Shown here: in pieces, positions 1 to 9,822 of the stretch
Layout: every line of letters starts with the position of its first letter
How positions within the stretch are numbered: position 1 is the stretch's first letter
NCBI GenBank assembly: GCA_052161885.1
Contig: CP197396.1
Span: 2,790,001-2,854,000, forward strand
DNA length: 64,000 bases
Direction: 5' to 3'
DNA from: QKTW01 sp052161885
GTDB lineage: Bacteria; Bacteroidota; Bacteroidia; Chitinophagales; Chitinophagaceae
Made by a program: the position numbers and the translations under genes
The notes under the pieces: model-generated
What the model saw: only the letters and a program-made list of their open reading frames with translations
Database searches by the model: none
What the model was told of the DNA's origin: nothing

Positions 1-213
1 TTTACAGCTTCCCGTTATTATTCTGCTACGGTAGATACTACTGTGGCAGACAGCTCAACCGGCGTTTACGGCCAGATCTTCTGCAGCATAGCAGATACGG
101 TAAATGGTACTTTTACCAAAAGCCACACCAATGATTCTATATTTACGGTATCACTTACTGTAATATCAGATACCGGCACTACCACCCATCGGGGAACCGC
201 CTATAAACTATAG
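1..213 (+). CDS. C-terminal fragment of unknown protein
   Basis: Frame 1 is open from the window edge to a TAG at 211-213, giving 70 residues of the C-terminus of a gene that starts upstream. The visible part is rich in Thr, Ser and Val in alternating short strands, which suggests a beta-rich, probably exported or surface domain, but no family is recognised. It ends YKL and has no T9SS-type sorting signature. The riboflavin synthase gene starts 9 bases after the stop, so the two may be cotranscribed. Confidence 0.6.
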   Translation, partial: FTASRYYSATVDTTVADSSTGVYGQIFCSIADTVNGTFTKSHTNDSIFTVSLTVISDTGTTTHRGTAYKL

Positions 214-222
214 CTTTGCAGC

Positions 223-813
223 ATGTTTACCGGAATTATAGAAAATATGGGCACAATAGCCCGCATAGACCACAATGGTTCCAATACCGATTTCTGGATC
301 AGCAGTGCTGTAACATCAGAACTTAAAATAGACCAGTCTGTAGCGCACAATGGCGTTTGCCTCACAGTAGTAGCCATAGACAATGATCAGTATAAGGTTA
401 CAGCAGTGGCAGAAACCCTCGCCAAAACCAGTCTTTCCGAATGGAAAACCGGCGACCGGGTAAACCTGGAACGCTCTCTGCGCGTGGGCGACCGCCTCGA
501 CGGACATTTTGTACAGGGCCATGTAGATGCCACAGCGGTATGTATAGAAAAACAGACACTGGAAGGCAGCTGGCTGTTCCGCTTCCGCTTTCCGGCATCA
601 TTTGCAGCACTCATCATAGAAAAAGGATCTGTATGCCTCAACGGGGTGAGCCTTACTGTTTTTAATGTAGCTCAGGACGAATTTACCGTCACCATTATTC
701 CATATACCTACGAACATACCAACTTCCACAGTATTGAAGCCGGTACAGTGGTGAATATTGAATTTGATGTGCTGGGAAAATATTTATTGAGGCAGCAGCA
801 ATTACACACATAA
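223..813 (+). CDS. ribE: Riboflavin synthase, alpha chain
   Basis: Catalyses the last step of riboflavin synthesis, dismutation of two 6,7-dimethyl-8-ribityllumazine molecules, in the cytoplasm. The 196 residues match the family's usual length. The N-terminal MFTGIIE motif is diagnostic. Two lumazine-binding half-domains are visible, about residues 1-90 and 98-190, each with a G-V-C/S-L-T-V segment (NGVCLTV and NGVSLTV), as expected for the internal duplication. The ATG at 223 gives the conserved N-terminus directly. It follows an unknown gene by 9 bases and is followed by a hairpin at 848-875. Confidence 0.96.
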   Translation: MFTGIIENMGTIARIDHNGSNTDFWISSAVTSELKIDQSVAHNGVCLTVVAIDNDQYKVTAVAETLAKTSLSEWKTGDRVNLERSLRVGDRLDGHFVQGHVDATAVCIEKQTLEGSWLFRFRFPASFAALIIEKGSVCLNGVSLTVFNVAQDEFTVTIIPYTYEHTNFHSIEAGTVVNIEFDVLGKYLLRQQQLHT

Positions 814-847
814 TATATTTCTTCGGATTATATTGCATCAAAATATA

Positions 848-875
848 AATACAGCTATGTTATCATAGCTGTATT
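848..875 (+). terminator. 12-bp hairpin between ribE and the oxidoreductase
   Basis: AATACAGCTATG, loop TTAT, then the exact reverse complement, giving a perfect 12-bp stem. The 3' side is followed by ATTACCCTTTT, a poor T tract, and the next start codon is only 12 bases downstream. It could end ribE transcripts, or act as an operator or 5'UTR structure for the oxidoreductase. The sequence alone does not decide. Confidence 0.45.
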
Positions 876-886
876 ATTACCCTTTT

Positions 887-2623
887 ATGCAAAAACCGGA
901 TCTGAAGCCTTTTTATGATATTGTAGTGATTGGTGCAGGTGTGGGCGGGCTTACAGCTGCCGCTATACTCAGCAAAGCCGGTTTTTCCGTTTGTGTGCTG
1001 GAGAAAGAACCGCATGCAGGCGGCTATCTTGCAGGTTTCCGCCGTAAAAACTTCCGGTTTGATACCGCCATTCACTGGCTGAATCAATGTGCCCCCGGCG
1101 GAATGGCCGGTGTAATATTTGATTTCCTCGGTACAGATCATCCCAATGCAGTACCGCAAAAACGCATCCGCCGCTATAAAGGCGATGATTTTGATTACCT
1201 GCTCACCAATAATCCGGATGAACTGAAGCATCAGTGGCAAAAAGAGTTTCCCGAAGATGCCGCAGGGATAGAGCGCTTTTTTAAAGCTGCAAAAAAGCTG
1301 GGTGGCTCATTTGCCAACTTCAGCAATATCTTCCGTACAGAAGAAACTATGTCTGCCGCAGAGCGGATGAAAAACAAAATGCGCCTGCTGAAATTTGCCC
1401 TCCCGTTCATACCCTTTATCCGCTTTAACGGAGAAAAAGGCATGCAGAAAGGACTCAATAAATTTTTCACATCCGAAAAACTGAAAAAAGTCTTTGCCTC
1501 GGACACAGAAATATTGAACAGCCTCGTTCCTATTGGCTGGGCATATTACGGCGACTTCCAGAGCCCGCCACCGGGAGGCGGACAGGTAATACCTGAATGG
1601 CTGCAGTATGTAACGGAATACTTCGGAAGCCAGGTGTTTTTTAAATGCAGCGTACAGAAAATCTTACTGGAAAACGGAATATGCAAGGGAGTAAACATTG
1701 AACACCGCAACCAGGAATATACCATCAACAGCAGATATGTGATTGCAGCCTGTGACGTAGACACGCTGTACAATAAAATGCTTCCGCAGAACGTGGTAAA
1801 ACCATCTTTCAGGAAAAAACTGGATGACGCAATATTATACAGTTCGTCTGTTACAGTATCCATAGCGCTGGACTGTCCGCCCGCCGATCTTGGATTTAAT
1901 GAAGAACTGATACACTTATCCAGTGAGGCTGTACCCCGGGGGCAGCATTGCTCCGGCGATCCATATCTCACAGAAATTTCAATACTAGCCCCTTCTTTCC
2001 GTGATCCTTCCCTGGCACCAGCCGGACAAGGAACACTCACGCTATTCATGCCTGCATTTATGGATTATGAAGATGAATGGAAGACTGAAAAAGATGACAC
2101 AGGAAAGCACATACGCGGCACTGCTTACAAAGACCTGAAACACAGGATCGCAAGCATTATGATAGCCCGGGTAGAAGAAAAACTGGCGCCGGGCCTGCAG
2201 CAGCACATCCTGTTTTATGACGTAGCCACACCTGTTACACACTACCGTTATACAGGCAACAAAAACGGAACAATGATGGGCGCAAAACCCGGCCGTGAGA
2301 ATATGCAGGCTAAGGTAGCCCATTACCAGACGCCGGTAAAAAACCTGCTGCTCGGCGGGCACTGGGCCGAACTGGGCGGTGGTGTACCTATTGCCGTAAA
2401 AGCCGGTGCCAACGCAAGCCTCCTGATCCTTCAGAAAGAAAACCTGCCCGCTTTTAAATTGCTTGCAGGTTATATGGACGGGCGCATCCATCTGGATGCT
2501 GTAAAAAATAATACTTTATTCCGTCCTTATGATAATTCATGGAAGCAGGGCCTTACACCGGCCCAGAAACAGGCGGCGGGAGAAAACCAGGCGCGGACAA
2601 ATGATGTTAATAGTGACCTGTAA
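887..2623 (+). CDS. FAD-dependent phytoene desaturase/retinol saturase-like oxidoreductase
   Basis: A 578-residue flavoprotein of the CrtI/CrtH/RetSat superfamily. The N-terminus holds a dinucleotide-binding fold (VVIGAGVGGLTAAAIL, about residues 14-30) followed by the EK-E-HAGG segment typical of the amine oxidase/phytoene dehydrogenase group. The C-terminal GGHWAELGGGVPIAVKAG segment matches the second FAD-contacting motif of the family. The substrate is probably a polyprenoid or retinoid-like lipid. No carotenoid genes lie nearby, so the exact reaction cannot be assigned. There is no signal peptide. The ATG lies 12 bases after a hairpin. Confidence 0.82.
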   Translation: MQKPDLKPFYDIVVIGAGVGGLTAAAILSKAGFSVCVLEKEPHAGGYLAGFRRKNFRFDTAIHWLNQCAPGGMAGVIFDFLGTDHPNAVPQKRIRRYKGDDFDYLLTNNPDELKHQWQKEFPEDAAGIERFFKAAKKLGGSFANFSNIFRTEETMSAAERMKNKMRLLKFALPFIPFIRFNGEKGMQKGLNKFFTSEKLKKVFASDTEILNSLVPIGWAYYGDFQSPPPGGGQVIPEWLQYVTEYFGSQVFFKCSVQKILLENGICKGVNIEHRNQEYTINSRYVIAACDVDTLYNKMLPQNVVKPSFRKKLDDAILYSSSVTVSIALDCPPADLGFNEELIHLSSEAVPRGQHCSGDPYLTEISILAPSFRDPSLAPAGQGTLTLFMPAFMDYEDEWKTEKDDTGKHIRGTAYKDLKHRIASIMIARVEEKLAPGLQQHILFYDVATPVTHYRYTGNKNGTMMGAKPGRENMQAKVAHYQTPVKNLLLGGHWAELGGGVPIAVKAGANASLLILQKENLPAFKLLAGYMDGRIHLDAVKNNTLFRPYDNSWKQGLTPAQKQAAGENQARTNDVNSDL

Positions 2624-2693
2624 GTAGCACGCTGTGTCCTGAAACCTTGCTTTTTATTGCGCTCACAGTTTACTACTTTCCATAAAAGAAAAA

Positions 2694-2709
2694 GCCGCTT
2701 TGCAGCGGC
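2694..2709 (-). terminator. Terminator of the minus-strand T9SS gene
   Basis: GCCGCT, loop TTGC, AGCGGC. Read on the minus strand the stem is followed by TTTTTCTTTT, so it suits the gene ending at 2752. It may also stop plus-strand reading from the oxidoreductase, since the two genes converge here. Confidence 0.65.
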
Positions 2710-2751
2710 GATTTCTTTCTTTACCCATAAAGAACAAGTAAGTACCTCTCT

Positions 2752-4521
2752 CTACCTGCCCGTCTTTACTATTTTCTGAACTTTAAGAATATTGTTATCC
2801 TGGTTTGTTATGGTCATAAAATAAGTACCGTCCGCAAGATTGGCCACAGATATCTCTTTTGTATTGACCCGATAGTCTATCAGTTTCCCTTCAAGGTTAC
2901 ATAAATATACGTTAATTGTCTTTTGCCCCGCATCAATATGTATTATATCAGATGCTGGATTTGGATATACTGCAATACCGGCGCCATTTACACTTATATT
3001 GGGGATACCAACATTGCTGATAAACGTACCCTGGGAGGCGTCCTTACAGCCGTTAGCATCTGTTACTTCCACCGCGTATACACCGTTTTGCGTAGCTGTG
3101 TAAGTAGCGGAATGAGCATTCGCTATTGGCTGTGTATTAAAAAACCACTGGTATGATGCATAACCGGTACCGGTACTCAACGTATACCCGTTGCGCGTTA
3201 CCACAGGTGCCGGCTTTGGATAAACGGTTACAGCAACATCCGGTGACAGGGCAGAACAATTGTGCCCGTCTGTAGTATTAACAGAGTATGTACCTGTTTT
3301 ATTTACTTCCTCAAAATAAGAAGTAGCACCGCTGATCGGGTTACTATTGAAGTTCCACTGGTAACTGAGACCAGGGTCTGTATTTGCGGTAAGCACTACT
3401 GCTCCGTCTGCACAGAACGCCAGTGGCGTCATGTAAGTAATAAAGCTATTGGGCAGCGGGAAAGCTGTGATAGAAAACGGCGTTGAAGTCTGCTGGCAGA
3501 AAGTGCTGTTGGGATCTATCACCACTACATCATAGCTGCCTGTAATGGCTGCTGCATAAATAGAATCGGTTGCACCGGTAATATTTCCCCCGTTGAAGCG
3601 CCATTGATAGCTAAGTCCCGGGCTGCTTGCGGTGGCAGTAAGCGTCACATTGTTCCCGGTACAGAAACTCAGCGGCCCTGCAGCTGTAGCATTCATTGTA
3701 AAAGAGCTGTTTGCATTTACAGTTACCGCACTTGAAGTATTGTTACAACCTGTAGCTGTATAGGATACTATTACCGTATAACTTCCGGATGCGGTTGCTG
3801 TATAAGCTGCGTTGGTAGCTCCGGATATGTTTACATTATTTTTTTGCCATTGATAACTGAGCCCGCTGCCGGATGTAGCATTCAGCACCACATTCCCGCC
3901 CAGGCAAAAAGTGGTAGGCCCGGCAGGAGTAATGGTGGCCGACGGCGCTGCACCTGTGCTAAGCACAACTGCCGTAGAGGTAACCGGGCCGCAGTTTGCA
4001 TTCGACACAGCAACGGTATAAGATCCGGCAACATTAGTTGTATACGATGCATTGGTAGCCCCGGAAATGTTTGTTCCGTTGAGCTTCCACTGGTAAGTAA
4101 GCCCGGTGCCGGTATTGGCATTGAGAGTGGCATTGGAGCTGGGGCACACAGTTGTGGTGCTGGGCGTAATGGTTGCCGTAGGCGATGTATTGATAGTAAA
4201 CGTCACTGCACTGCGGGAATTGCTGCTGGTTTGCTCTATAGCATAAAACGTGGTAACGCCGGCAGTATTGGTATTTGTTATGCCTGAACCTGTAACACCT
4301 ACAGGATTAAACACAGGACCTGTAAACACCGGACTGCCGCCTGTTGCGGAGGTATACCAGTCAATAGGCGAGGAAAGTGTGGTGGAAGCCTGCATACCCT
4401 GCCCTGCGGGCACAGTATTGCCCTGGCAAATAGTATAATTGGTAACGGTGAGTGTAGGAAGGCATCCTTCAGTAAATAGTAATGCGCCAATGGCGCATGC
4501 GGTGAGTAAAAGGTTTTTCAT
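2752..4521 (-). CDS. T9SS-sorted surface protein with Ig-like repeats
   Basis: A 589-residue exported protein. It opens with a hydrophobic signal peptide (MKNLLLTACAIGALLF) ending near a Cys in TEGC, which is a poor lipobox. The middle holds about six Ig-like repeats of roughly 70-80 residues, marked by YQW...N...I.GAT...Y. The last 75 residues (YPNPASDIIHID ... KVQKIVKTGR) are a type A T9SS C-terminal sorting domain, so the mature protein should be secreted and attached to the surface. The last roughly 200 residues resemble the C-terminus of the protein at 14399-19222. A perfect palindrome lies 33-50 bases upstream of the start. The function is probably structural or adhesive; no enzyme domain is visible. 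Confidence 0.82.
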   Translation of the reverse strand: MKNLLLTACAIGALLFTEGCLPTLTVTNYTICQGNTVPAGQGMQASTTLSSPIDWYTSATGGSPVFTGPVFNPVGVTGSGITNTNTAGVTTFYAIEQTSSNSRSAVTFTINTSPTATITPSTTTVCPSSNATLNANTGTGLTYQWKLNGTNISGATNASYTTNVAGSYTVAVSNANCGPVTSTAVVLSTGAAPSATITPAGPTTFCLGGNVVLNATSGSGLSYQWQKNNVNISGATNAAYTATASGSYTVIVSYTATGCNNTSSAVTVNANSSFTMNATAAGPLSFCTGNNVTLTATASSPGLSYQWRFNGGNITGATDSIYAAAITGSYDVVVIDPNSTFCQQTSTPFSITAFPLPNSFITYMTPLAFCADGAVVLTANTDPGLSYQWNFNSNPISGATSYFEEVNKTGTYSVNTTDGHNCSALSPDVAVTVYPKPAPVVTRNGYTLSTGTGYASYQWFFNTQPIANAHSATYTATQNGVYAVEVTDANGCKDASQGTFISNVGIPNISVNGAGIAVYPNPASDIIHIDAGQKTINVYLCNLEGKLIDYRVNTKEISVANLADGTYFMTITNQDNNILKVQKIVKTGR

Positions 4522-4553
4522 CGGACTGGCTTTAGTAATATTACCAATATATC

Positions 4554-4571
4554 ATTTTTTGCGCAAAAAAT
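4554..4571. promoter_or_regulatory. 18-bp perfect palindrome upstream of the T9SS gene
   Basis: ATTTTTTGCGCAAAAAAT is a perfect 18-base palindrome 33-50 bases upstream of the minus-strand start at 4521. Its position suits an operator. Its A/T arms are low complexity, so chance cannot be excluded. Confidence 0.35.
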
Positions 4572-4734
4572 AAAAACATAAAAATGTGTAAAGCGCGTTC
4601 TGAAAAAGATCTACGATATAAATATTTGAAAATAAGTAAAAACCGCCGCCCGGAGTATAAAATGATACATTGATAAAATTGTGCTGGCTACACCGCCGAT
4701 CATCCCGGAATTGTACCTTATCTTGTGCTTCCAT

Positions 4735-6321
4735 ATGAGTGCGCAACCCGGCAGACTGAACAAAACAGGGCAGCATTTCACAGCAATACTTCTGCTGTGC
4801 GGCCTGGTATACTTCCTTTTTCCTTATTACCGGTATTTCGTAGATCCGGATGCCACCTCTTACCTCACCATCATTACACGATATGCAAACGGAGACTACG
4901 CAAAAGCTGTCAACGGCTTCTGGAGCCCGCTGAGCTGCTGGCTGGCAGCACTTGCGGTAAAATATCTCGGCATGTCTCCTTTTCCCGCAGCAGTGCTGGT
5001 AAATACAATGGCTGCAGCCAAAGCGCTTTACTTCAGTCAGCGTATTTTTCAGAAATTTTATCATGAACGTTTCGGGCAATGGTGTTTCGGCCTGGTCCTG
5101 GCCGTTTTCTGGGCGCATACCGTTTACTACCAGCTCTGCTGCGATGTATGGCAGGCAGCGTTCCTGCTGGGCATCCTGCTGCTGTTTATCCGTAAAGATT
5201 TTACTGCAAAGCCTGTCCTGTGGCTTGTAACAGGCATTGCAACAGCTGTGGCCTATTTTGCCAAAACATATTCTTTTTATGCAGTGCCGTTGATGCTTGC
5301 CGTCACGCTCGGCTGTTATTATTTCCGTAAAGAAGTTTCGCTGCAAAAAAGCCTCACCATATTCATCTCTGTCTTGCTGGTGCAGATTGCTGCATGCATG
5401 CCCTGGCTGGTGCTGCTGCATGACAAATACGGCGACTGGAGCATCGGCTATGCCGGCAAACTGAATATGAGCTGGTGGGTGGCGGGTGCCCAGAAGTTCA
5501 GAAGCGATATTCATTTACTGATTCCGCCGCTGTACCCGGATTCTACCTGCTACTTTGAAGACCCCTGGTATGCACAGGGTGTGTATGATCATTTCTGGGA
5601 CTCACCTGCAATGCTGGCACGCCAGCTGATACGCGTGGCGTATAACCTGCTCCGGTGGGTAGAAACAGCCAATTTTATTTCGCCGTTCTATTTTATTACC
5701 TGGCTGCTTTCCATACTACTTATGTTACGGACTGCCACGAGAACGTTATTCTCCCGCTCTCAGCAGATCATGATTCTTTGTTTCCTGGTTTATCCCGCAG
5801 GATTCTGGCTGCTGCTGTTTGATGCACGTTATATATGGTTTACGGTACCGCTGAGTATGGCCATCGGACTTTTGCTGACGCAGCGGTTCCTGTTTAATTA
5901 TTTTAATGAGACAGTGAAAAGGCTTTTTATCCTTGTCTTTATGCTTTCTTATCTGCCAGGTGCTATTTCTGATCTGAAAGCAAATTTCCGCAGCGGGGAA
6001 AAAGAATATGCTATAGCGCAGCAACTCACACAATTGCATATACAGGGGCCGTTTATCTCCAATATTACATACGGACCAGAATCTCCGTCATTGCTGCAAT
6101 TATCCTATTTTGCTCACTGCCCTGTTTATTTTACAGCCGGCAGCGGCGGTATGGAACAGGCATTGCTACAGGATGCCCAACGTTACCCGGTAAAATATTT
6201 TTTCTACCGTTATAATGGTCCTGAGGATAATTATGTGCTGCACGATCTGCAGGGAAAAGAGCTGCCGGAACTTACACATAGCAGCATCCCGGGCCTTAAA
6301 GTCTTTGCCCTGAAGCAGTAA
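4735..6321 (+). CDS. Polytopic membrane protein, GT-C glycosyltransferase-like
   Basis: About 528 residues with roughly 10 hydrophobic segments. An early loop carries YFVDPDATSYL and a later one carries W-SPLSCW. This layout (first helix, acidic periplasmic loop, many further helices, soluble C-terminal part) is typical of the GT-C fold used by ArnT/PMT-like transferases that take polyprenyl-linked sugars. The family call rests on topology only. An upstream in-frame GTG at 4681 would add 18 residues; the ATG at 4735 (MSAQPGRLNK) is preferred because the charged N-terminus then precedes the first helix. It stands alone between a divergent T9SS gene and the aldolase gene. Confidence 0.6.
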   Translation: MSAQPGRLNKTGQHFTAILLLCGLVYFLFPYYRYFVDPDATSYLTIITRYANGDYAKAVNGFWSPLSCWLAALAVKYLGMSPFPAAVLVNTMAAAKALYFSQRIFQKFYHERFGQWCFGLVLAVFWAHTVYYQLCCDVWQAAFLLGILLLFIRKDFTAKPVLWLVTGIATAVAYFAKTYSFYAVPLMLAVTLGCYYFRKEVSLQKSLTIFISVLLVQIAACMPWLVLLHDKYGDWSIGYAGKLNMSWWVAGAQKFRSDIHLLIPPLYPDSTCYFEDPWYAQGVYDHFWDSPAMLARQLIRVAYNLLRWVETANFISPFYFITWLLSILLMLRTATRTLFSRSQQIMILCFLVYPAGFWLLLFDARYIWFTVPLSMAIGLLLTQRFLFNYFNETVKRLFILVFMLSYLPGAISDLKANFRSGEKEYAIAQQLTQLHIQGPFISNITYGPESPSLLQLSYFAHCPVYFTAGSGGMEQALLQDAQRYPVKYFFYRYNGPEDNYVLHDLQGKELPELTHSSIPGLKVFALKQ

Positions 6322-6397
6322 TGACATCAATAGGTAACCCTTTACTCACTTTTTAAATTTTTATCTTTTGATGTTCTCTTTTTGACACCAGATAAAT

Positions 6398-6405
6398 TAC
6401 CTTTG
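6398..6405 (+). promoter_or_regulatory. -7 element of the aldolase promoter
   Basis: TACCTTTG matches the Bacteroidota -7 consensus TAnnTTTG and lies 27 bases before the ATG at 6433. The flanking sequence is T-rich, but no TTTG sits at the ideal 19-21 base spacing, so only the -7 element is called. Confidence 0.5.
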
Positions 6406-6432
6406 CAGCAATTTTTTCAAAAAAACCATTTT

Positions 6433-7491
<1,059 letters not shown>

Positions 7492-7511
7492 TCTTAATAA
7501 TGGGTAAATAG

Positions 7512-7539
7512 AAAACGGCTGCCGGATGGCAGCCGTTTT
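7512..7539 (+). terminator. Intrinsic terminator after the aldolase gene
   Basis: AAAACGGCTGCC, loop GGAT, GGCAGCCGTTTT: a 12-bp perfect stem running into T5. It lies 20 bases after the aldolase stop and can also serve the convergent minus-strand gene ending at 7555. Confidence 0.9.
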
Positions 7540-7554
7540 TGTTATAATAGCTCT

Positions 7555-8010
7555 TTAATAATGTCCTTTGGGATAAAATCTTAGTGTCTTTACAGCATCC
7601 AGAAACTGCTTTTGGGTTGATGCTTTCAGATTACTTCCACAGATATTCAGGCGTGTCCGTAATGGCCCGCCAGACCAAAGACTATCAAAATATATTCCTG
7701 AAATACCCCTATCAGTGCTGTCCCGGAAAACCAATTTTGCTTTTCTGCCATCAATAATAGTTGATTCTGCTTTCGCATATCCGTTGTCAAGTTTATTTGA
7801 ATACATGCCCAGATCAAAATAAAGTGTATCTCCATAATCCGCTGCAATACCACCCACATAAGAATCGAGGCCCTGCTCTTTTACACCTTCCCAACTACCA
7901 GGCGTGTTAATAGTGAAGTATCCAAAATCAAGCGTATGCCTGCCTGTCTTTGGACTCATATTACACGACATTAACAACAGGAAACATACCACTACTGGTT
8001 TGTAATGCAT
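7555..8010 (-). CDS. Small lipoprotein of unknown function
   Basis: About 151 residues starting MHYKPVVVCFLLLMSC, a lipoprotein signal with the acylated Cys near residue 16. The mature part holds a repeated-looking beta pattern (FGYFTINTPGSWEGVKEQGLDSYVG, then a C-terminal DAVKTLRFYP). The TPGSW...GLDSYVG segment resembles small Bacteroidota lipoproteins without assigned function. A longer start at 8037 would overlap the preceding gene, so 8010, seven bases after that gene's stop, is preferred. It probably forms an operon with the barrel lipoprotein at 8018-8830. Confidence 0.6.
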   Translation of the reverse strand: MHYKPVVVCFLLLMSCNMSPKTGRHTLDFGYFTINTPGSWEGVKEQGLDSYVGGIAADYGDTLYFDLGMYSNKLDNGYAKAESTIIDGRKAKLVFRDSTDRGISGIYFDSLWSGGPLRTRLNICGSNLKASTQKQFLDAVKTLRFYPKGHY

Positions 8011-8017
8011 CCTCGTA

Positions 8018-8830
8018 CTACTTCTTTTTACCTGCAAACCTCGGCGCTATTTCCAGTGTAAGCCCCAGTGATGCATAGAAAGGAAAATCACCATGCCTCA
8101 GCTGCGGAGAGCTCACACAGATATTGCTGCCCATCTGTATATTGAATTTTGCATACCGGTAGCCGATGTTCACATTTACATACGGATCAATAAAAATGAA
8201 GGTGTTTTTTTCTATATCGCTTTCCGGGTCTGTCAGTTCATAACGGATAACGGAATCGTCGCCACGGAAATGATTATACTTCAGGTAGGCAAAGCGGATA
8301 CCGCCACTCAGCTCAATAATATCCCTGTGGCAAAAACCCAGCGCAGGCTGCAGAAAATAAGTCTGGTAGCGGCTTTGAAAATTACCGTCTGCGTAAGGTT
8401 CTTTTTTAATGTTATCGCGGTTGAAACTGCCGAAACCACCGCCGGCATATATTTCAAAAAGGCCTTTACCGCCAAATGGCATGTAGTATCCCGCCCCCAT
8501 TTCAAGTTTATTCCCCGAATAATGAATGCTGTCCGGGTCTGTTACGCTGTCGAAAATATTATCCTCATCAGCATAACGGTTGGTATGCCGGTAACTAACC
8601 ATGAGGCCCAGCCCGTTTATGGGCGATGCGGCAAAATCAAAGGAGGGGCTTGCGACAAATTTATTCGTATTGCCATTCCCCTGCACCTTAAAAGAGCTCG
8701 TAAGCTTTACATCTCCCTGTTCGCGCAGCATAGGCGCGTTTACACGGTCGGGCAGGTATACACGTGGGGCGCAGGATACAAATGCAAGGCAGCAGAATAC
8801 GGAAATACAGACAGAATAAAGTTTTCTCAT
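8018..8830 (-). CDS. Outer-membrane beta-barrel-like lipoprotein
   Basis: About 270 residues starting MRKLYSVCISVFCCLAFVSC, a lipoprotein-type signal. The rest alternates polar and aromatic residues in strands (YHTNRY, GAGYYMPFGGKGLFEIYAGGGFG, NIGYRYAKFNIQMG) and ends in SLGLTLEIAPRF, consistent with a small outer-membrane barrel. An in-frame upstream ATG at 8878 would place another hydrophobic stretch before the signal and is less likely. It lies upstream of the small lipoprotein at 7555-8010. No function is assigned. Confidence 0.65.
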   Translation of the reverse strand: MRKLYSVCISVFCCLAFVSCAPRVYLPDRVNAPMLREQGDVKLTSSFKVQGNGNTNKFVASPSFDFAASPINGLGLMVSYRHTNRYADEDNIFDSVTDPDSIHYSGNKLEMGAGYYMPFGGKGLFEIYAGGGFGSFNRDNIKKEPYADGNFQSRYQTYFLQPALGFCHRDIIELSGGIRFAYLKYNHFRGDDSVIRYELTDPESDIEKNTFIFIDPYVNVNIGYRYAKFNIQMGSNICVSSPQLRHGDFPFYASLGLTLEIAPRFAGKKK

Positions 8831-9162
8831 AATGGAAGTATATAATAGTAAATACAATAATAATACACTTCTTTTCAAGACTAAAATCGCGCCAGTTATT
8901 TTCGAAACAAATTAAGAATTTTAAAAATTCACCAAATAGATTGATTTATAGAATATTATTATCCAATCTGAATCTACTTTATGAATCTAAAATGCCGCTG
9001 CTATTGTTGCATTATACTTATCGGCCGGCCGAAGCCATTACCGGTAATTGGTAAATTGTTTAAAAAAATATCCTGCTTTATAAAATAACCGGTACGTCAG
9101 AGATGCACAAACGGCGGGCTACGAAGCCCGCCGTTTTATTTATGTTGTCAATCGCCTTTCAA
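8831..9162. other. Gene-free stretch, A/T-rich
   Basis: About 330 bases between the barrel lipoprotein start and the ferritin stop. It holds the ferritin terminator at 9109-9136. The rest is A/T-rich with no clear ORF, tRNA-like fold, or promoter with both elements for the lipoprotein gene. Confidence 0.6.
9109..9136 (-). terminator. Hairpin terminator after the ferritin gene
   Basis: AAACGGCGGGCT, loop ACGA, AGCCCGCCGTTT: a perfect 12-bp GC-rich stem located 27 bases past the ferritin stop on the minus strand. The T run on that side is short (TTTG); the better T run is on the plus strand. Confidence 0.7.
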
Positions 9163-9678
9163 TTAATGTCTGCCACGCCTTTCGCCCTGGTCCATAGTCA
9201 TAATGTCCCGGTCAAAAAGGTACAAGCCGCTGCGGTCGTCGCCGATCATTTCCAGCTTGTCGTTGCAATCCCGGGCCAGTTTTTCCTCTTCTATCTGCTC
9301 ATTTACATACCATTGCAGGAAATTGTGCGTAGCATAGTCTTTTTCTTTGAGGGCCATATCTACCAGCTCATTGATGCCCTCACTTACATGCACTTCATGC
9401 CTGTACAGCATTTCAAATGCCTGTTTCAGCGAGACGAATGTGAGTACAGGTTGTGCCAAAGCAGGCACAACCGCAAACCCGCCACGCTCATTTATATAAT
9501 GAATCAGCTTCAGCATATGCATCCGCTCTTCATCGCTGTGTTTAAAGAAAAAGGCAGTAACGCCCTTCAGCCCGGGTTGTATCTCTGCCCAGCTGGCCAT
9601 GGCGAGGTATGCCTGTGAACTCTGGGCCTCGAGCAATACCTGCTCGTTAAGTGCTTTCTGCATGTTTTCACTGAGCAT
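9163..9678 (-). CDS. ftnA: Ferritin (bacterial non-haem, FtnA-like)
   Basis: Iron-storage protein that oxidises Fe(II) and stores it in a 24-mer cage in the cytoplasm. From the ATG at 9678 (MLSENMQKALNEQV) it has 171 residues, near the usual FtnA length. The ferroxidase centre residues are visible: Glu in LLEAQSSQAYLAMASW (helix A), the Glu and His of DEERMHMLKL (helix B), and Glu/Gln in FLQWYVNEQIEEE (helix C-D). The longer reading from 9732 adds 18 residues without family support. It is a single gene; the nearby haem island shares the iron theme but is 40 kb away. Confidence 0.93.
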   Translation of the reverse strand: MLSENMQKALNEQVLLEAQSSQAYLAMASWAEIQPGLKGVTAFFFKHSDEERMHMLKLIHYINERGGFAVVPALAQPVLTFVSLKQAFEMLYRHEVHVSEGINELVDMALKEKDYATHNFLQWYVNEQIEEEKLARDCNDKLEMIGDDRSGLYLFDRDIMTMDQGERRGRH

Positions 9679-9822
9679 AGATGTTAGCTTTAGTTGTTTC
9701 AGTAAGTTAATGAACTTTATGTTAAGACACAATGGATATTAAGGATACATATGAGATAAATCTTTTCATATGCAGGGGGCATCCGGTTAAAATTGCTACC
9801 TTAGCGCCTCAATTTTTAAGAT

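Noticed and set aside
4681..4734. Longer N-terminus of the GT-C-like protein from a GTG start
   Set aside because: The added residues are hydrophobic and not conserved in style; the ATG at 4735 gives a better topology.
8831..9108. Possible tRNA or small RNA in an A/T-rich spacer
   Set aside because: No cloverleaf, GTTCRANNC-type T arm or terminated transcript could be seen.
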